A DNA stretch of 64,000 nucleotides from Bacteroidota bacterium (GCA_029550865.1 JAKPGM010000034.1:1-64000), one strand, 5' to 3'. Positions 25,355-35,841 are shown, numbered from the stretch's first letter. The notes: generated by a model from the sequence alone, not told the origin. A program made the numbers and translations.

Positions 25355-25884
25355 TTCAAAAACAATTTGACGACTTCCCAGGCGAAGTTTATCAAGACAA
25401 GAGCGGACATTCGAGTATCATCATAACACAGATTGACCGTTTTGCCAACTGGGCACGTAGCAATTCGTTATGGCCATTGATATTTGGCACAAGTTGCTGT
25501 GCTATTGAAATGATGTCGGCTGCTTCAGCGAAGTACGACTGGTCGCGATTTGGTTTTGAGGTAGCTCGAGCCTCCCCTCGTCAGGCCGATTTAATTATAG
25601 TAGCGGGTACGATTACCTTGAAAATGGCTCCGGTGCTGAAGCGACTATACGACCAGATGCCTGAACCTAAATACGTAATTGCGATGGGGGCATGCAATAT
25701 AACCGGTGGTCCCTTTATGCTGCATTCCTATTCGGTAGTCAATGGTATTGATAAAATTGTCCCTGTGGATGTTTATATCCCGGGTTGCCCACCACGTCCC
25801 GAAGCGTTATTGCACGGAATGATAAAACTGCAGGAAAAAATTAAAAACACAAAAGCGTACGTAATTGAAAAACCTAAAAAATAG
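25345..25884 (+). CDS. nuoB: NADH-quinone oxidoreductase subunit B
   Basis: A 179-residue peripheral-arm subunit that carries the terminal iron-sulfur cluster N2 next to the quinone site. The cluster ligands are visible: tandem Cys in [11 protein letters not shown], one in [11 protein letters not shown] and one in [14 protein letters not shown]. Length is normal. It overlaps nuoA and precedes nuoC by five bases. Confidence 0.96.
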   Translation: MDVIQKQFDDFPGEVYQDKSGHSSIIITQIDRFANWARSNSLWPLIFGTSCCAIEMMSAASAKYDWSRFGFEVARASPRQADLIIVAGTITLKMAPVLKRLYDQMPEPKYVIAMGACNITGGPFMLHSYSVVNGIDKIVPVDVYIPGCPPRPEALLHGMIKLQEKIKNTKAYVIEKPKK

Positions 25885-25889
25885 CAGAC

Positions 25890-26369
25890 ATGTCGCAACC
25901 CGTAGAAGAAGCTATAAAAAAAATATTTCCAGAATTAACTTTGACCAGTTGGGCACAATTTCCTGCGATTGAAATAAGCAGGGACTCCCTTTTATCGGCA
26001 TGCGAAAAATTGACAACGCACCCCGATTTGCGTTTCGACATGTTGGTATGTTTAACAGCTGTCGATCGTACCCCTAGGCTCGAAGTGCTTTACCACCTGC
26101 GTTCCACAACACATGGTCACGAGCTAATAGTGAAAACCGAACTGGATGAATCTCAGCTTGAGATTCCCTCGGTGGTTTCTTTCTGGAAAGCTGCAGAACT
26201 GTTCGAATTGGAAGTGTACGATATGTTTGGAATTACTTTTACCGGACACTCCGATCTGCGACGACTTTTTATGCCCGATGACTGGGACGGATATCCCCTA
26301 CGCAAAAGCTATAAAGCCAGTGAGGTTGCCGATAATTATTTAAAGTCGCACCAACTATTGATTAATTGA
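25890..26369 (+). CDS. nuoC: NADH-quinone oxidoreductase subunit C
   Basis: A 159-residue 30-kDa-type subunit. The signature ELFELEVYDMFGITFTGHSD with RRLFMPDDWDGYPLRKSY is present. It is separate from nuoD, not fused as in enteric bacteria. Confidence 0.94.
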   Translation: MSQPVEEAIKKIFPELTLTSWAQFPAIEISRDSLLSACEKLTTHPDLRFDMLVCLTAVDRTPRLEVLYHLRSTTHGHELIVKTELDESQLEIPSVVSFWKAAELFELEVYDMFGITFTGHSDLRRLFMPDDWDGYPLRKSYKASEVADNYLKSHQLLIN

Positions 26370-26371
26370 AT

Positions 26372-27499
26372 ATGGAACAGCATATCGAAAGCCATATTAT
26401 ACAGTCTTCGGACGATGAATTTATCATTAACGTAGGGCCACAACACCCCTCCACCCATGGTGTCCTTCATTTACAGCTTAAGCTCGATGGGGAAAAAATT
26501 GTAGACCTGCGCCCTTTTTTGGGTTACATTCACCGGGGAATAGAAAAAATGAGCGAATCGCTTACCTATAAGCAATTTATATACCTTACCAGCCGGATGG
26601 ATTACCTTTCGGCACATATTAACAATCAGGCCTGTTGTTTGGTTATTGAAAAAGGATTACAAACCGAAGTCCCCGAACGTGCCAAAGTAATCCGTACCCT
26701 CATGGCAGAGTTGACACGACTGGCATCGCACCAACTCTGGTGGGGTTCTACCGGTCTGGATATGGGTGCCGTTTCCCCATTTTTCTATGCTTTTAGGGAA
26801 CGCGAAATGATTCTCGAAATTTTCGAAGAAACCTGCGGGTCACGACTAACCATGAATTATTGTGTACCAGGTGGTGTGATGAACGATATTCATCCCGATT
26901 TTGTAAGAAAAGTCAAGCAACTGATTAAACAATTCAGAGAAAACATTCATGAATACGATGAGTTGCTGACGGGTAATCCAATTTTTCAATCGCGAACACA
27001 GGGTATAGGATATTTATCGAAAGAAGATGCAATAGCGCTTAGCTGCAGTGGTCCGGTAGCAAGAGCATCGGGAATAAGCTGTGATGTGCGTAAGAAAAAT
27101 CCGTACGATGCTTACGATCGCGTATCATTCGACGAAATTATCGCCACAGAGGGCGACTGCTTTGCACGCTATCGCGTTCGACTGGAAGAAATGAAACAAT
27201 CGATGAATATCATCGAACAGCTTATCGACAACATACCTACAGGTGAATATCGAACAAAAATCAAAGGCATCATTAAATTACCCGTCGGCGAGTACTATCA
27301 AAGGGTTGAAACAGCCAGGGGTGAATTAGGGGTATATCTTGTAAGTGATGGTAGCAATAAGCCCTACCGCATAAAATTTCGTACTCCCAATTTTTCGAAC
27401 CTGGGGGCATTAAAACCTATGAGCCTGGGGGGTAAAATAGGTGACCTTGTAGCCATTATGGCCTCCCTCGATTTAATCATTCCCGATATTGACAGATAA
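26372..27499 (+). CDS. nuoD: NADH-quinone oxidoreductase subunit D
   Basis: The 49-kDa-type subunit that with NuoB forms the quinone site, related to the large subunit of NiFe hydrogenases. I use the ATG at 26372 (375 residues) because the frame start at 26366 is a TTG that overlaps the nuoC stop. GPQHPSTHGVLHLQ, FLGYIHRGIEKMSE and SRMDYLSAH identify it. Confidence 0.95.
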   Translation: MEQHIESHIIQSSDDEFIINVGPQHPSTHGVLHLQLKLDGEKIVDLRPFLGYIHRGIEKMSESLTYKQFIYLTSRMDYLSAHINNQACCLVIEKGLQTEVPERAKVIRTLMAELTRLASHQLWWGSTGLDMGAVSPFFYAFREREMILEIFEETCGSRLTMNYCVPGGVMNDIHPDFVRKVKQLIKQFRENIHEYDELLTGNPIFQSRTQGIGYLSKEDAIALSCSGPVARASGISCDVRKKNPYDAYDRVSFDEIIATEGDCFARYRVRLEEMKQSMNIIEQLIDNIPTGEYRTKIKGIIKLPVGEYYQRVETARGELGVYLVSDGSNKPYRIKFRTPNFSNLGALKPMSLGGKIGDLVAIMASLDLIIPDIDR

Positions 27500-27509
27500 A
27501 TGAAAATGT

Positions 27510-28571
27510 ATGATGATACATTGGATAGGACAAAAATTGAATGACATATTTGGCCCCTTATGGGCACCTTATGTTGGATACATACTGGTGGGACTGGTTA
27601 TTATTACGCTGGTAGTTGTAATGGCTGTTATTTCAATCTACCTCGAACGTAAGATAGCAGCCTTCATGCAAATGCGATTAGGTCCCATGCGCGTGGGTAA
27701 ATGGGGTACCCTTCAGGCTTTTGCCGATGTATTTAAGCTCATGTTGAAGGAAAGTCTTACCCCTGCCCAAGCCGATAAACAACTATTCCACATAGCCCCG
27801 TATCTGGTACTTACCGTGAGCTTTTTAGCTTTTGCCCCCATCGCATTTTCGCCCACATTACAATTATGGGACATGAATATTGGGGTACTCTATATCACCA
27901 GCATCAGCAGTGTGGGGGTCATTGGAATTTTAATGGCAGGATGGTCGAGCAACAACAAATATTCTCTCTTAGGGGCTATGCGTAGTGGGGCTCAGATTGT
28001 TAGCTACGAACTTTCGGCTGGCATTGCAATATTGACCATTGTCATGATGAGTGGGTCGTTAAGTGTTTCGGGCATTATACAATCGCAAGCCGATGGCTGG
28101 TGGATCTTCAAGGGACATATCCCTGCCATCATCGCATTTGTTATTTTTGCCATTGCCAGCACGGCCGAACTTAACCGTGCACCCTTCGACCTTGCAGAGG
28201 CAGAGCAGGAACTTACCGCAGGTTTCCATACAGAGTATTCCGGAATGCAGTTTGCCATGTTTTTCCTGGCCGAATATACCAACATGTTTATTGTTTCGAT
28301 GTTGGGTACCACCCTTTTCCTGGGCGGTTGGATGCCCCTGCACATAGCAAATTGGGAAACCTTTAACCACTTAATGGATAAAATACCTCCATTTTTGTGG
28401 TTTTTCGGTAAAGTATTTATCAGCCTTTTCATGATTATATGGTTTCGATGGACTTTCCCACGCTTGCGAATCGACCAATTATTAAAACTGGAATGGAAAT
28501 ACTTGCTTCCCATTGGAATGGTAAACCTGGTGATTGGTGCTATCGTAACCTGGTTGGGATGGATTTTTTAA
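27510..28571 (+). CDS. nuoH: NADH-quinone oxidoreductase subunit H
   Basis: A 353-residue membrane subunit with about eight or nine helices that docks the peripheral arm. ISIYLERKIAAFMQMRLGPMRVG and the acidic stretch AELNRAPFDLAEAEQELTAG followed by HTEYSG are the family signatures. Ten bases separate it from nuoD. Confidence 0.95.
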   Translation: MMIHWIGQKLNDIFGPLWAPYVGYILVGLVIITLVVVMAVISIYLERKIAAFMQMRLGPMRVGKWGTLQAFADVFKLMLKESLTPAQADKQLFHIAPYLVLTVSFLAFAPIAFSPTLQLWDMNIGVLYITSISSVGVIGILMAGWSSNNKYSLLGAMRSGAQIVSYELSAGIAILTIVMMSGSLSVSGIIQSQADGWWIFKGHIPAIIAFVIFAIASTAELNRAPFDLAEAEQELTAGFHTEYSGMQFAMFFLAEYTNMFIVSMLGTTLFLGGWMPLHIANWETFNHLMDKIPPFLWFFGKVFISLFMIIWFRWTFPRLRIDQLLKLEWKYLLPIGMVNLVIGAIVTWLGWIF

Positions 28572-28581
28572 AAAAGACCGT

Positions 28582-29073
28582 ATGAATGCAGCAAAACGAT
28601 ATTTTACCTCCATTTTTAAAGCTATCGTAGCTTTGCTCAAGGGGATGAAACTAACCGGTTCGTACCTGGTTCGTCCTTCGAAAATATTGACCCAACAATA
28701 TCCTGAAAATCGGGATACGCTGTATATTCCACAACGATTCAAAGGAAGGGTAGTCATGCCCCACGACGAAAACAATGAGCACAACTGCACTGCCTGTACG
28801 CTTTGCCAGCTGGCATGTCCAAATGGGTCAATACAGATTATCTCAAAAAATATTGACATGCCCGATGGAACTAAAAAGAAAGTGCTCGACCGATGGGTAT
28901 ACAATCTGGGAAGCTGTACCTTATGTCAGCTATGCATCGATGCCTGTCCCAGCGATGCCATTGTCATGGACAATGGTTTCGAATTTAGCGTGTACGATAA
29001 GTCGAAACTTATATATGAACTCAACCGCCCTGGTTCCAGGCTAAAAGAGAAAAAAACTGAGAAGCAGGCATAA
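28582..29073 (+). CDS. nuoI: NADH-quinone oxidoreductase subunit I
   Basis: A 163-residue subunit holding two 4Fe-4S clusters (N6a, N6b) through two classic motifs, CTACTLCQLACP and CTLCQLCIDACP. The N-terminal ~45 residues give the amphipathic helix that lies on the membrane. It follows nuoH by ten bases. Confidence 0.95.
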   Translation: MNAAKRYFTSIFKAIVALLKGMKLTGSYLVRPSKILTQQYPENRDTLYIPQRFKGRVVMPHDENNEHNCTACTLCQLACPNGSIQIISKNIDMPDGTKKKVLDRWVYNLGSCTLCQLCIDACPSDAIVMDNGFEFSVYDKSKLIYELNRPGSRLKEKKTEKQA

Positions 29074-29089
29074 TCAAAACTTGAATGCT

Positions 29090-29617
29090 ATGACACTTGA
29101 GCAAATACTTTTCTATACGATTTCGGGTTTGGTATTATTTTTTGCCTTTATGGTAATTGTATGTCGCCGCATTTTTCGATCGGCCATATATCTGCTCTTT
29201 TCCCTACTGGGGATAGCTGCCCTATACTTTATGATGGATGTTGAATTTATTGCGGCCATTCAAATTATCGTTTATGTAGGTGGTATTGTTGTCTTAATCA
29301 TTTTTTCCATCTTTCTCACCCATCAGGTAGGTGAAAAAATGCCGAAAAAACTTATTAAGCGCATTGTCCCAGCACTTATTTTATCGTTGGCTGGTTTTTT
29401 ACTCACCATCGATATGCTTGCACATCACAACTTCAACACCGGCATTAATCCCGAAAAATTTAATCCCACGGTTGAAAACATTGGACATCAATTGCTCGAT
29501 TATAAAAATTATGGCTATGTACTTCCTTTCGAAATTATAAGCTTTCTTTTACTGGCAGCCTTGATAGGAAGTATAGTAATTGCCATTCGCCCAAAACAAC
29601 AACAAGCTAAAAACTAA
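29090..29617 (+). CDS. nuoJ: NADH-quinone oxidoreductase subunit J
   Basis: A membrane subunit of five helices. The ATG at 29090 (MTLEQILFYTI) gives 175 residues; the frame start at 29081 is a TTG. SAIYLLFSLLGIAALY and IIVYVGGIVVLIIFSIFLTHQ, the helix with the conserved pi-bulge region, are seen. Confidence 0.93.
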   Translation: MTLEQILFYTISGLVLFFAFMVIVCRRIFRSAIYLLFSLLGIAALYFMMDVEFIAAIQIIVYVGGIVVLIIFSIFLTHQVGEKMPKKLIKRIVPALILSLAGFLLTIDMLAHHNFNTGINPEKFNPTVENIGHQLLDYKNYGYVLPFEIISFLLLAALIGSIVIAIRPKQQQAKN

Positions 29618-29622
29618 ATACT

Positions 29623-29937
29623 ATGGAAGGTATACCATTGCTACACATCCTCATCCTCAGTACTGCCCTGTTTTTCATTGGAATATATGGTTTTTTTACA
29701 AGACGCAACCTGATTACCATGCTTATTTCAATTGAGCTGATTCTCAACAGTGTAAATATAAACTTTGTAGCCTTCAATAAATACTTATACCCTCAACAAC
29801 TCGAAGGTATATTTTTCAATATTTTCATCATAGCCATTGCAGCAGCCGAAGTTTCGCTTGCAATAGCTATAATTATCAATCTATACCGAAAATTTAACAC
29901 GATTGATATAGAAGATACCAACACGATGAAGCATTAA
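29623..29937 (+). CDS. nuoK: NADH-quinone oxidoreductase subunit K
   Basis: A 104-residue three-helix subunit of the MrpC type. Conserved are FFIGIYGFFTRRNLITMLIS, the helix 2 glutamate in SIELILNSVNINFVAF, and the helix 3 glutamate in AAEVSLAIAIIINLYR. It starts five bases after nuoJ. Confidence 0.94.
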   Translation: MEGIPLLHILILSTALFFIGIYGFFTRRNLITMLISIELILNSVNINFVAFNKYLYPQQLEGIFFNIFIIAIAAAEVSLAIAIIINLYRKFNTIDIEDTNTMKH

Positions 29938-29953
29938 TAACCAGTAAACTTGA

Positions 29954-31879
29954 ATGGCAATGAATCTTAGCATACTTGTTTTGATATTACCCTTTCTCAC
30001 CTTTGTAGGTTTAGCATTTTTTGGCAAACGACTTTCGGGTATTACCGCTGGTATTATTGGAAGCATTTCTACAGGTATTATTTCCCTGATAGCAGCGTTT
30101 ATTGCCTTTAACTATTGGGTAATGTCGGATGGAAAATCAACGATGATACTATTTAATTTTCCCTGGCTTACCTTTAACGAACACCTGGCAATTAACATGG
30201 GTTTGCTGCTCGACTCACTTTCGATTATGATGGTAGCAGTGGTAACCTTTGTATCCTTCATGGTACATTTGTACAGCATCGAATACTTAAAAGGCGAAGA
30301 GAGATACGGAAGTTATTTTGCCTATCTCTCCCTGTTTACTTTCTCCATGTTGGGGTTGGTATTATCGGTCAATATTTTTCAGATATATGTTTTCTGGGAA
30401 TTAGTGGGTGTTTCTTCTTTTTTACTGATTGGCTTTTATTATCAACGACCCTCGGCTGTTGCAGCAGCCAAAAAAGCTTTTATTGTTACACGTTTTGCCG
30501 ACCTGGGTTTTCTGGTGGGCATTCTAATATTGAGCTTTGAAGCCAAAACCCTCGATATACCCATGCTTATCGAACGCCTGAGCTCACCTGATACTTTAAC
30601 ATCCGGAAACATAAAAATGCACATGGTAGGAGGGTTATCGGTAATATCCATTGCCATGTTTTTAATATTTATTGGTGGAGCTGGGAAGTCAGCCATGTTT
30701 CCCCTACATATCTGGTTACCCGATGCCATGGAAGGCCCAACCCCTGTATCTGCGTTGATTCATGCAGCTACCATGGTGGTCGCAGGGGTATATCTGGTGG
30801 CACGCTTATTTCCTGTATATTTTGTACTTACCCCTGAGGTGCTGCATATTATCAGCTGGGTAGGAATTATATCTGCCCTACTGGCTGCGCTGATTGCATG
30901 TACCCAAACCGATATTAAACGGGTGCTGGCCTACTCTACCATCTCGCAAATTGGATATATGATGTTTTCGCTGGGTATCACCGCATACAGCCATGGCGAA
31001 ACGCTGGGATATACCGCTTCGCTATTTCACCTATTTACCCATGCATTTTTCAAAGCCTTGCTTTTCCTTGCAGCAGGCGTCATCATTCATGCGGTGCATA
31101 GTAACGAGGTAGCGCAAATGGGCGGTCTACGCAAGTCGTTACCCACCACCCATATTGCTTTTCTACTGGCAACACTGGCCATTTCGGGTATCCCTCCGCT
31201 ATCGGGATTCTTTAGCAAAGAAGCCATACTAACCGCTACGCATCATGCCAACCCCGTTATTTTCTGGCTTGCCGTTATCGGCAGTAGTTTGACTACCTTC
31301 TACATGTTTCGCTTATATTATCTAATATTCTGGAACAAACCTGCTGAACATCACCGACACCACGAACATGCTTTGTTTAGCATTCCACTTATTATACTTA
31401 CGCTGGGAACCCTCCTGAATGGTTTCATCCCCTTTGGCCAATTTATTTCGGTCGGTTTGGAAAAAGTACAAATATCCTTTGAATTAGGTATGGCTGCAGT
31501 GCCCGTAGGGGGTTCGTTATTGGCCATTCTGCTGGCAACGCTATGGTATGCAAAATCTACTTCGTATCCCGATAAATTTGTATCTCTCTTAAAAAATTTT
31601 TATCGCTGGACCTATCGAAAATTTTATTTCGACGAACTATATCAATTTGTTACCCACAAAATTATTTTTAATCTCATCGGACGCCCCATTGCCTGGTTCG
31701 ACCGTAACATCGTCGACGGAACCATGAATGCCATGGCCTGGGGTAGTATGTATTTTTCGCAGGCTATTAAAAGAATACAATCGGGAAATGTGCAGTCCTA
31801 TACCATGTATTTTTTGGGTGGGGTGATTATTCTTTTAAGTATTTTACTGTATGCTTATGGTTATAATCTAATAAATTAA
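29954..31879 (+). CDS. nuoL: NADH-quinone oxidoreductase subunit L
   Basis: A 641-residue antiporter-like proton-pumping subunit with the long C-terminal lateral helix. VYVFWELVGVSSFLLIGFYY (helix 5 Glu), GGAGKSAMFPLHIWLPDAMEG (the channel Lys), and HAATMVVAGVYLVARLFPVY are present. A Met two codons inside is an alternative start. Confidence 0.95.
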   Translation: MAMNLSILVLILPFLTFVGLAFFGKRLSGITAGIIGSISTGIISLIAAFIAFNYWVMSDGKSTMILFNFPWLTFNEHLAINMGLLLDSLSIMMVAVVTFVSFMVHLYSIEYLKGEERYGSYFAYLSLFTFSMLGLVLSVNIFQIYVFWELVGVSSFLLIGFYYQRPSAVAAAKKAFIVTRFADLGFLVGILILSFEAKTLDIPMLIERLSSPDTLTSGNIKMHMVGGLSVISIAMFLIFIGGAGKSAMFPLHIWLPDAMEGPTPVSALIHAATMVVAGVYLVARLFPVYFVLTPEVLHIISWVGIISALLAALIACTQTDIKRVLAYSTISQIGYMMFSLGITAYSHGETLGYTASLFHLFTHAFFKALLFLAAGVIIHAVHSNEVAQMGGLRKSLPTTHIAFLLATLAISGIPPLSGFFSKEAILTATHHANPVIFWLAVIGSSLTTFYMFRLYYLIFWNKPAEHHRHHEHALFSIPLIILTLGTLLNGFIPFGQFISVGLEKVQISFELGMAAVPVGGSLLAILLATLWYAKSTSYPDKFVSLLKNFYRWTYRKFYFDELYQFVTHKIIFNLIGRPIAWFDRNIVDGTMNAMAWGSMYFSQAIKRIQSGNVQSYTMYFLGGVIILLSILLYAYGYNLIN

Positions 31880-31889
31880 AAATATCGAT

Positions 31890-33380
31890 ATGAACCTGTT
31901 GATGCTGATATGGATTCCCTTATTGACCCTTTTAACCATACTATTGCTTAAAAAGGATAAAACAATAAAAATTGTAAGCTTGATTGGTAGCGGTATTCAA
32001 TTGTTATATTCGCTGGTTCTCATTATTTCTTACTACCGCTATCGAGCCGCTGGGTGGACAGATGCATATCTTTTCGAAAATCGAATTACATGGTTTCCTT
32101 CGTTGTCCATCCATTTTTCAATGGGAGTAGATGGTATTTCCCTGATAATGATTGTACTAACAGCCCTGGTAGTTTTTTCGGGGATATTGGTTTCGTGGAA
32201 TATACAGACACGAATCAAGGATTTTTTTGCGCTGATAATACTTCTGAGTCTGGGTGCTTATGGTTTCTTTATTTCCACCAACCTGTTTGTACTGTTTTTC
32301 TTTCTTGAGCTTGCTGTTATTCCCAAATATTTGCTCATTGGCATTTGGGGAAGTGGGAAAAAGGAATACAGTGCGATGAAGTTAGCGTTGATGCTCATGG
32401 GAGGTTCTTCGCTTATACTACTGGGACTGCTGGGTTTTTATCATTATTCTGGCATATACGGGGGTACATCCACCTGGGATATCAAAGAACTGGTGCACCT
32501 ATCGTTGCCCATTGAAGTACAGCGAGTCCTTTACCTGTTGACCTTTACCGGATTTGGAATTTTTACGGCACTATTTCCCTTTCATACCTGGGCACCCGAT
32601 GGACACTCATCGGCTCCTACAGCGGCCTCGATGTTTCTGGCCGGGATATCGATGAAGCTGGGCGGATATGGATGCTTGCGCATTTCAACCTTTTTATTGC
32701 CCGAAGCTGCTCAAGAACTTTCGTGGATATATATCATACTTGCCTCCATTGCCATCCTTTACGGAGCTTTTGCCACCATGATGCAGAAAGATTTGAAGTA
32801 CATGAATGCCTACTCTTCTGTTAGTCATTGTGGTTTTGTGGTACTGGGTATAGCCATGTTAACCCGGGCTGGGTTGATGGGAGCTATTTTGCAAATGGTT
32901 TCGCATGGGGTGATGACAGCTCTTTTCTTTGCCGCAATTGGTATGCTATACGAACGAACCCATACACGAATGATCAATGAAATGGGCGGATTGATGAAAC
33001 CACTTCCTTTTATTGGTTCAGCATTCATTGTGGTAGGACTATGTTCGCTTGGGCTGCCCGGCTTGAGTGGCTTTATTGCCGAAGCTACTGTTTTTGTTGG
33101 TTCATGGGAAAGAACGGGATTGCTTTACCGCATAGCCACTATTGTTGCAGCAGCCTCCATCGTGGTTACTGCTGTATATATCCTACGGGCTCTGGGGTCA
33201 ACTTTGTGGGGTACCATCTCGCACAAAGAGTATGCTGTGCTAAAAGATGCAACATGGAACGAAAAAGCCGTTATTTTCTTGCTCATGTCGGGCATTGTCA
33301 TGATGGGCTTTTTCCCTTTCCTTTTTATTCAGCTACTTAACCATGATGTGTTGACTATTATGAATAATGTTATAAAGTGA
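31890..33380 (+). CDS. nuoM: NADH-quinone oxidoreductase subunit M
   Basis: A 496-residue antiporter-like subunit. It shows FFFLELAVIPKYLLIGIWG, the region FPFHTWAPDGHSSAPTAAS, and AGISMKLGGYGCLRIS. Fourteen or so helices are expected. It lies ten bases after nuoL and seven before nuoN. Confidence 0.95.
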   Translation: MNLLMLIWIPLLTLLTILLLKKDKTIKIVSLIGSGIQLLYSLVLIISYYRYRAAGWTDAYLFENRITWFPSLSIHFSMGVDGISLIMIVLTALVVFSGILVSWNIQTRIKDFFALIILLSLGAYGFFISTNLFVLFFFLELAVIPKYLLIGIWGSGKKEYSAMKLALMLMGGSSLILLGLLGFYHYSGIYGGTSTWDIKELVHLSLPIEVQRVLYLLTFTGFGIFTALFPFHTWAPDGHSSAPTAASMFLAGISMKLGGYGCLRISTFLLPEAAQELSWIYIILASIAILYGAFATMMQKDLKYMNAYSSVSHCGFVVLGIAMLTRAGLMGAILQMVSHGVMTALFFAAIGMLYERTHTRMINEMGGLMKPLPFIGSAFIVVGLCSLGLPGLSGFIAEATVFVGSWERTGLLYRIATIVAAASIVVTAVYILRALGSTLWGTISHKEYAVLKDATWNEKAVIFLLMSGIVMMGFFPFLFIQLLNHDVLTIMNNVIK

Positions 33381-33387
33381 TTCGACT

Positions 33388-34791
33388 ATGGATTTTACAC
33401 TTTTACGCTTTGAATGGGTATTGATTGGCATTATTGTCGTTCTATTGGTCGGCAAACTCACTGATATTGATAAGAAACCTTACTTTATTCCATTGATTAA
33501 CCTGTTACTTGTCGTCAATATCCTTTTAGGTTTTGTTCCCATGCCCCATGGTGAAGCCTTTGGTAATTTTTTTCGCACGAATTCGCTCATTGCTTTTGAA
33601 AAAAATATTCTCAATATAGCTTTGCTACTAATATCCGTCATGGGCAATGAATGGTTAAAAAAAACCACCGTACAGGCCGAACACTATATACTACTTCTTA
33701 CAAGCATGCTGGGTATATTTTTGATGCTCTCGAGTACACACATTTTGCCTTTTTACCTGGGACTTGAGATGTCCACCATACCGCTTGCTGCCCTGGCCAA
33801 TTTTGAGATGTCGTCTCAAAAATCGTCGGAAGCCGGTATAAAACTCATCCTGTCCTCAGCTTTTTCAACAGCCATCATGTTGTTTGGTATTTCTCTATTA
33901 TATGGTGTGAGCGGTAGCTTGTATTTCAACGATCTTGCCAACGCCATGCAAAGCCAGCCGCTTCATCTGGCAGCATTTATCTTCTTTATCTCGGGGGTAT
34001 TTTTCAAGATGTCGGTAGTACCTTTTCATCTTTGGACAGCCGACGTATACGAGGGTGCGCCCACTGCGGTAACCAACTACCTGGCATCAATTTCAAAAGC
34101 TGCCATTGTGTTTGTGCTTTTCAACGTTTTATTTAAAATATTTGGACACCTACAAGAGGGATGGACTCTCATCGTCTCACTGCTTGCTATACTGAGTATG
34201 ACCATTGGTAATCTTTTTGCTCTGCGGCAGGAAAACATCAAACGCCTCTTAGCATTTTCATCAATAAGTCAGGTAGGATACATTTTAGTAGCATATATAG
34301 GCTTTTCCCCTCATTCGCTGGGTGCAGTTTTTTACTTTATAATTGTTTACCTGTTGAGCAACATTACTGCCTTCGGAGTTGTAAGTATTGTCGAAAGTAC
34401 CACCGGCAGGGTCACCCTCGATGCATACAAAGGGCTATACCATCGCTTTCCTACATATGCTTTATTTATGGCAATTGCGCTATTTTCATTGGCAGGAATA
34501 CCGCCTACGGCAGGTTTCTTTGGCAAATTATTTTTGCTAACAGCAGGTATCCAGCCTATGTACTATTGGGTACTCGTTGTAGCCGCTATCAACCTTATCC
34601 TATCACTTTACAACTACTTGCGCATTGTTCGTATCATGTTTATCGAGAATGGAGAGAACAGAATAGAAAGTATCTCAACGAATCGTCTCATTTTGGTTAC
34701 CATGGCAACGTGCGTTCTGTTGATTCTGGCATTTAGTTTCTTTCCTCAGGTATACCAGTGGGGCATCGCATGGTACGGTTTTGTCCGATAA
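33388..34791 (+). CDS. nuoN: NADH-quinone oxidoreductase subunit N
   Basis: A 467-residue antiporter-like subunit and the last gene of the operon. LGLEMSTIPLAALANFE, the channel region FFKMSVVPFHLWTADVYEGAP followed by TAVTNYLAS, and AGIPPTAGFFGKLFLL identify it. There is no nuoE, nuoF or nuoG before, within or after the operon in this window. Confidence 0.95.
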   Translation: MDFTLLRFEWVLIGIIVVLLVGKLTDIDKKPYFIPLINLLLVVNILLGFVPMPHGEAFGNFFRTNSLIAFEKNILNIALLLISVMGNEWLKKTTVQAEHYILLLTSMLGIFLMLSSTHILPFYLGLEMSTIPLAALANFEMSSQKSSEAGIKLILSSAFSTAIMLFGISLLYGVSGSLYFNDLANAMQSQPLHLAAFIFFISGVFFKMSVVPFHLWTADVYEGAPTAVTNYLASISKAAIVFVLFNVLFKIFGHLQEGWTLIVSLLAILSMTIGNLFALRQENIKRLLAFSSISQVGYILVAYIGFSPHSLGAVFYFIIVYLLSNITAFGVVSIVESTTGRVTLDAYKGLYHRFPTYALFMAIALFSLAGIPPTAGFFGKLFLLTAGIQPMYYWVLVVAAINLILSLYNYLRIVRIMFIENGENRIESISTNRLILVTMATCVLLILAFSFFPQVYQWGIAWYGFVR

Positions 34792-34868
34792 TAGAATTTA
34801 ATGTCAAAATAACACGTTTAATGCAAATAAAATCATCGCGATAATCTCTTGCAATGCCTTAATTTATA

Positions 34869-34899
34869 TTGAATTTAAATTTCTTTTAACATACCTTTG
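34869..34899 (+). promoter_or_regulatory. Promoter of rpoD
   Basis: TTG (34869-34871) and TACCTTTG (34892-34899), 20 bases apart, match the Bacteroidota consensus closely. The gene starts 23 bases after the -7 element. No terminator for nuo is obvious in the 131-base gap. Confidence 0.75.
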
Positions 34900-34922
34900 C
34901 ATGCGTTTTTAAAGGTATAGCA

Positions 34923-35783
34923 ATGAGACAGTTAAAAATCACCAAGTCTATTACTAATCGAGAAAGTGCTTCTCTTGACAAGTATTTACAGGAAATAGGA
35001 AGAGAAGAACTTATCACAGTAGAAGAGGAGGTTGAGCTTGCGCAACGCATTAAAAAAGGTGATAAAGCTGCATTAGAAAAGCTTACACGCGCCAATTTAC
35101 GTTTTGTAGTTTCTGTTGCCAAACAATATCAGAATCAAGGTTTAACATTACCCGACCTCATCAATGAAGGGAATCTGGGATTGATGAAGGCAGCTGAGAA
35201 ATTTGATGAAACACGAGGATTTAAATTTATCTCATACGCCGTATGGTGGATACGTCAATCGATATTACAGGCTCTTGCCGAACAAGCTCGCATTGTACGC
35301 TTGCCGCTTAATCAGATTGGTTCCTTGAATCGCATACACAAGGCCTATGCACTCTTTGAGCAGGAACACGAACGTGCACCTACTCCCGAGGAACTGGCTC
35401 AGCTACTCGACATGCCCAAAGATAAGTTGGCCGAAACCATGCGTGTGTCGGGCAAACATGTTTCGGTCGATGCTCCTTTGCTCGATGGCGAGGATAGCAC
35501 CTTACTCGATGTAATGTCGAATCCCGACTCCCCGCTTGCCGACCGAGCCTTGATTCGTGAATCACTTACCAAAGAAGTAGAACGTGCTCTTGAAACCCTT
35601 ACCGAACGTGAACGTGAAATCATTAAATGCTTCTTCGGAATTGGTTGTACAGAAATGTCGCTCGATGAAATTGCCGAAAAATTAGGACTCACTCGCGAAC
35701 GCGTTCGACAAATCAAAGAAAAAGCTATCCGACGCTTACGTCATTCCAATCGGAGTAAATTTTTGAAAGATTATCTTGGATAA
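34923..35783 (+). CDS. rpoD: RNA polymerase primary sigma factor, RpoD/SigA family
   Basis: A 286-residue sigma-70 factor of the short Bacteroidota type, which lacks region 1.1 and the large non-conserved region. Region 1.2 ([16 protein letters not shown]), 2.1-2.4 ([45 protein letters not shown]), region 3, and 4.1-4.2 ([35 protein letters not shown]) are in order. This is the factor expected to read the TTG/TAnnTTTG promoters found throughout the window. Confidence 0.95.
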   Translation: MRQLKITKSITNRESASLDKYLQEIGREELITVEEEVELAQRIKKGDKAALEKLTRANLRFVVSVAKQYQNQGLTLPDLINEGNLGLMKAAEKFDETRGFKFISYAVWWIRQSILQALAEQARIVRLPLNQIGSLNRIHKAYALFEQEHERAPTPEELAQLLDMPKDKLAETMRVSGKHVSVDAPLLDGEDSTLLDVMSNPDSPLADRALIRESLTKEVERALETLTEREREIIKCFFGIGCTEMSLDEIAEKLGLTRERVRQIKEKAIRRLRHSNRSKFLKDYLG

Positions 35784-35807
35784 ATACATGTGCTCTCTTC
35801 TCATTAC

Positions 35808-35841
35808 AAAGAACCGAAAGCAATCGGTTCTTTTTTTTTTT
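35808..35841 (+). terminator. Rho-independent terminator of rpoD
   Basis: A 10-bp perfect stem (AAAGAACCGA / TCGGTTCTTT) with a 6-base loop, followed by a run of T to 35841. Confidence 0.92.
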
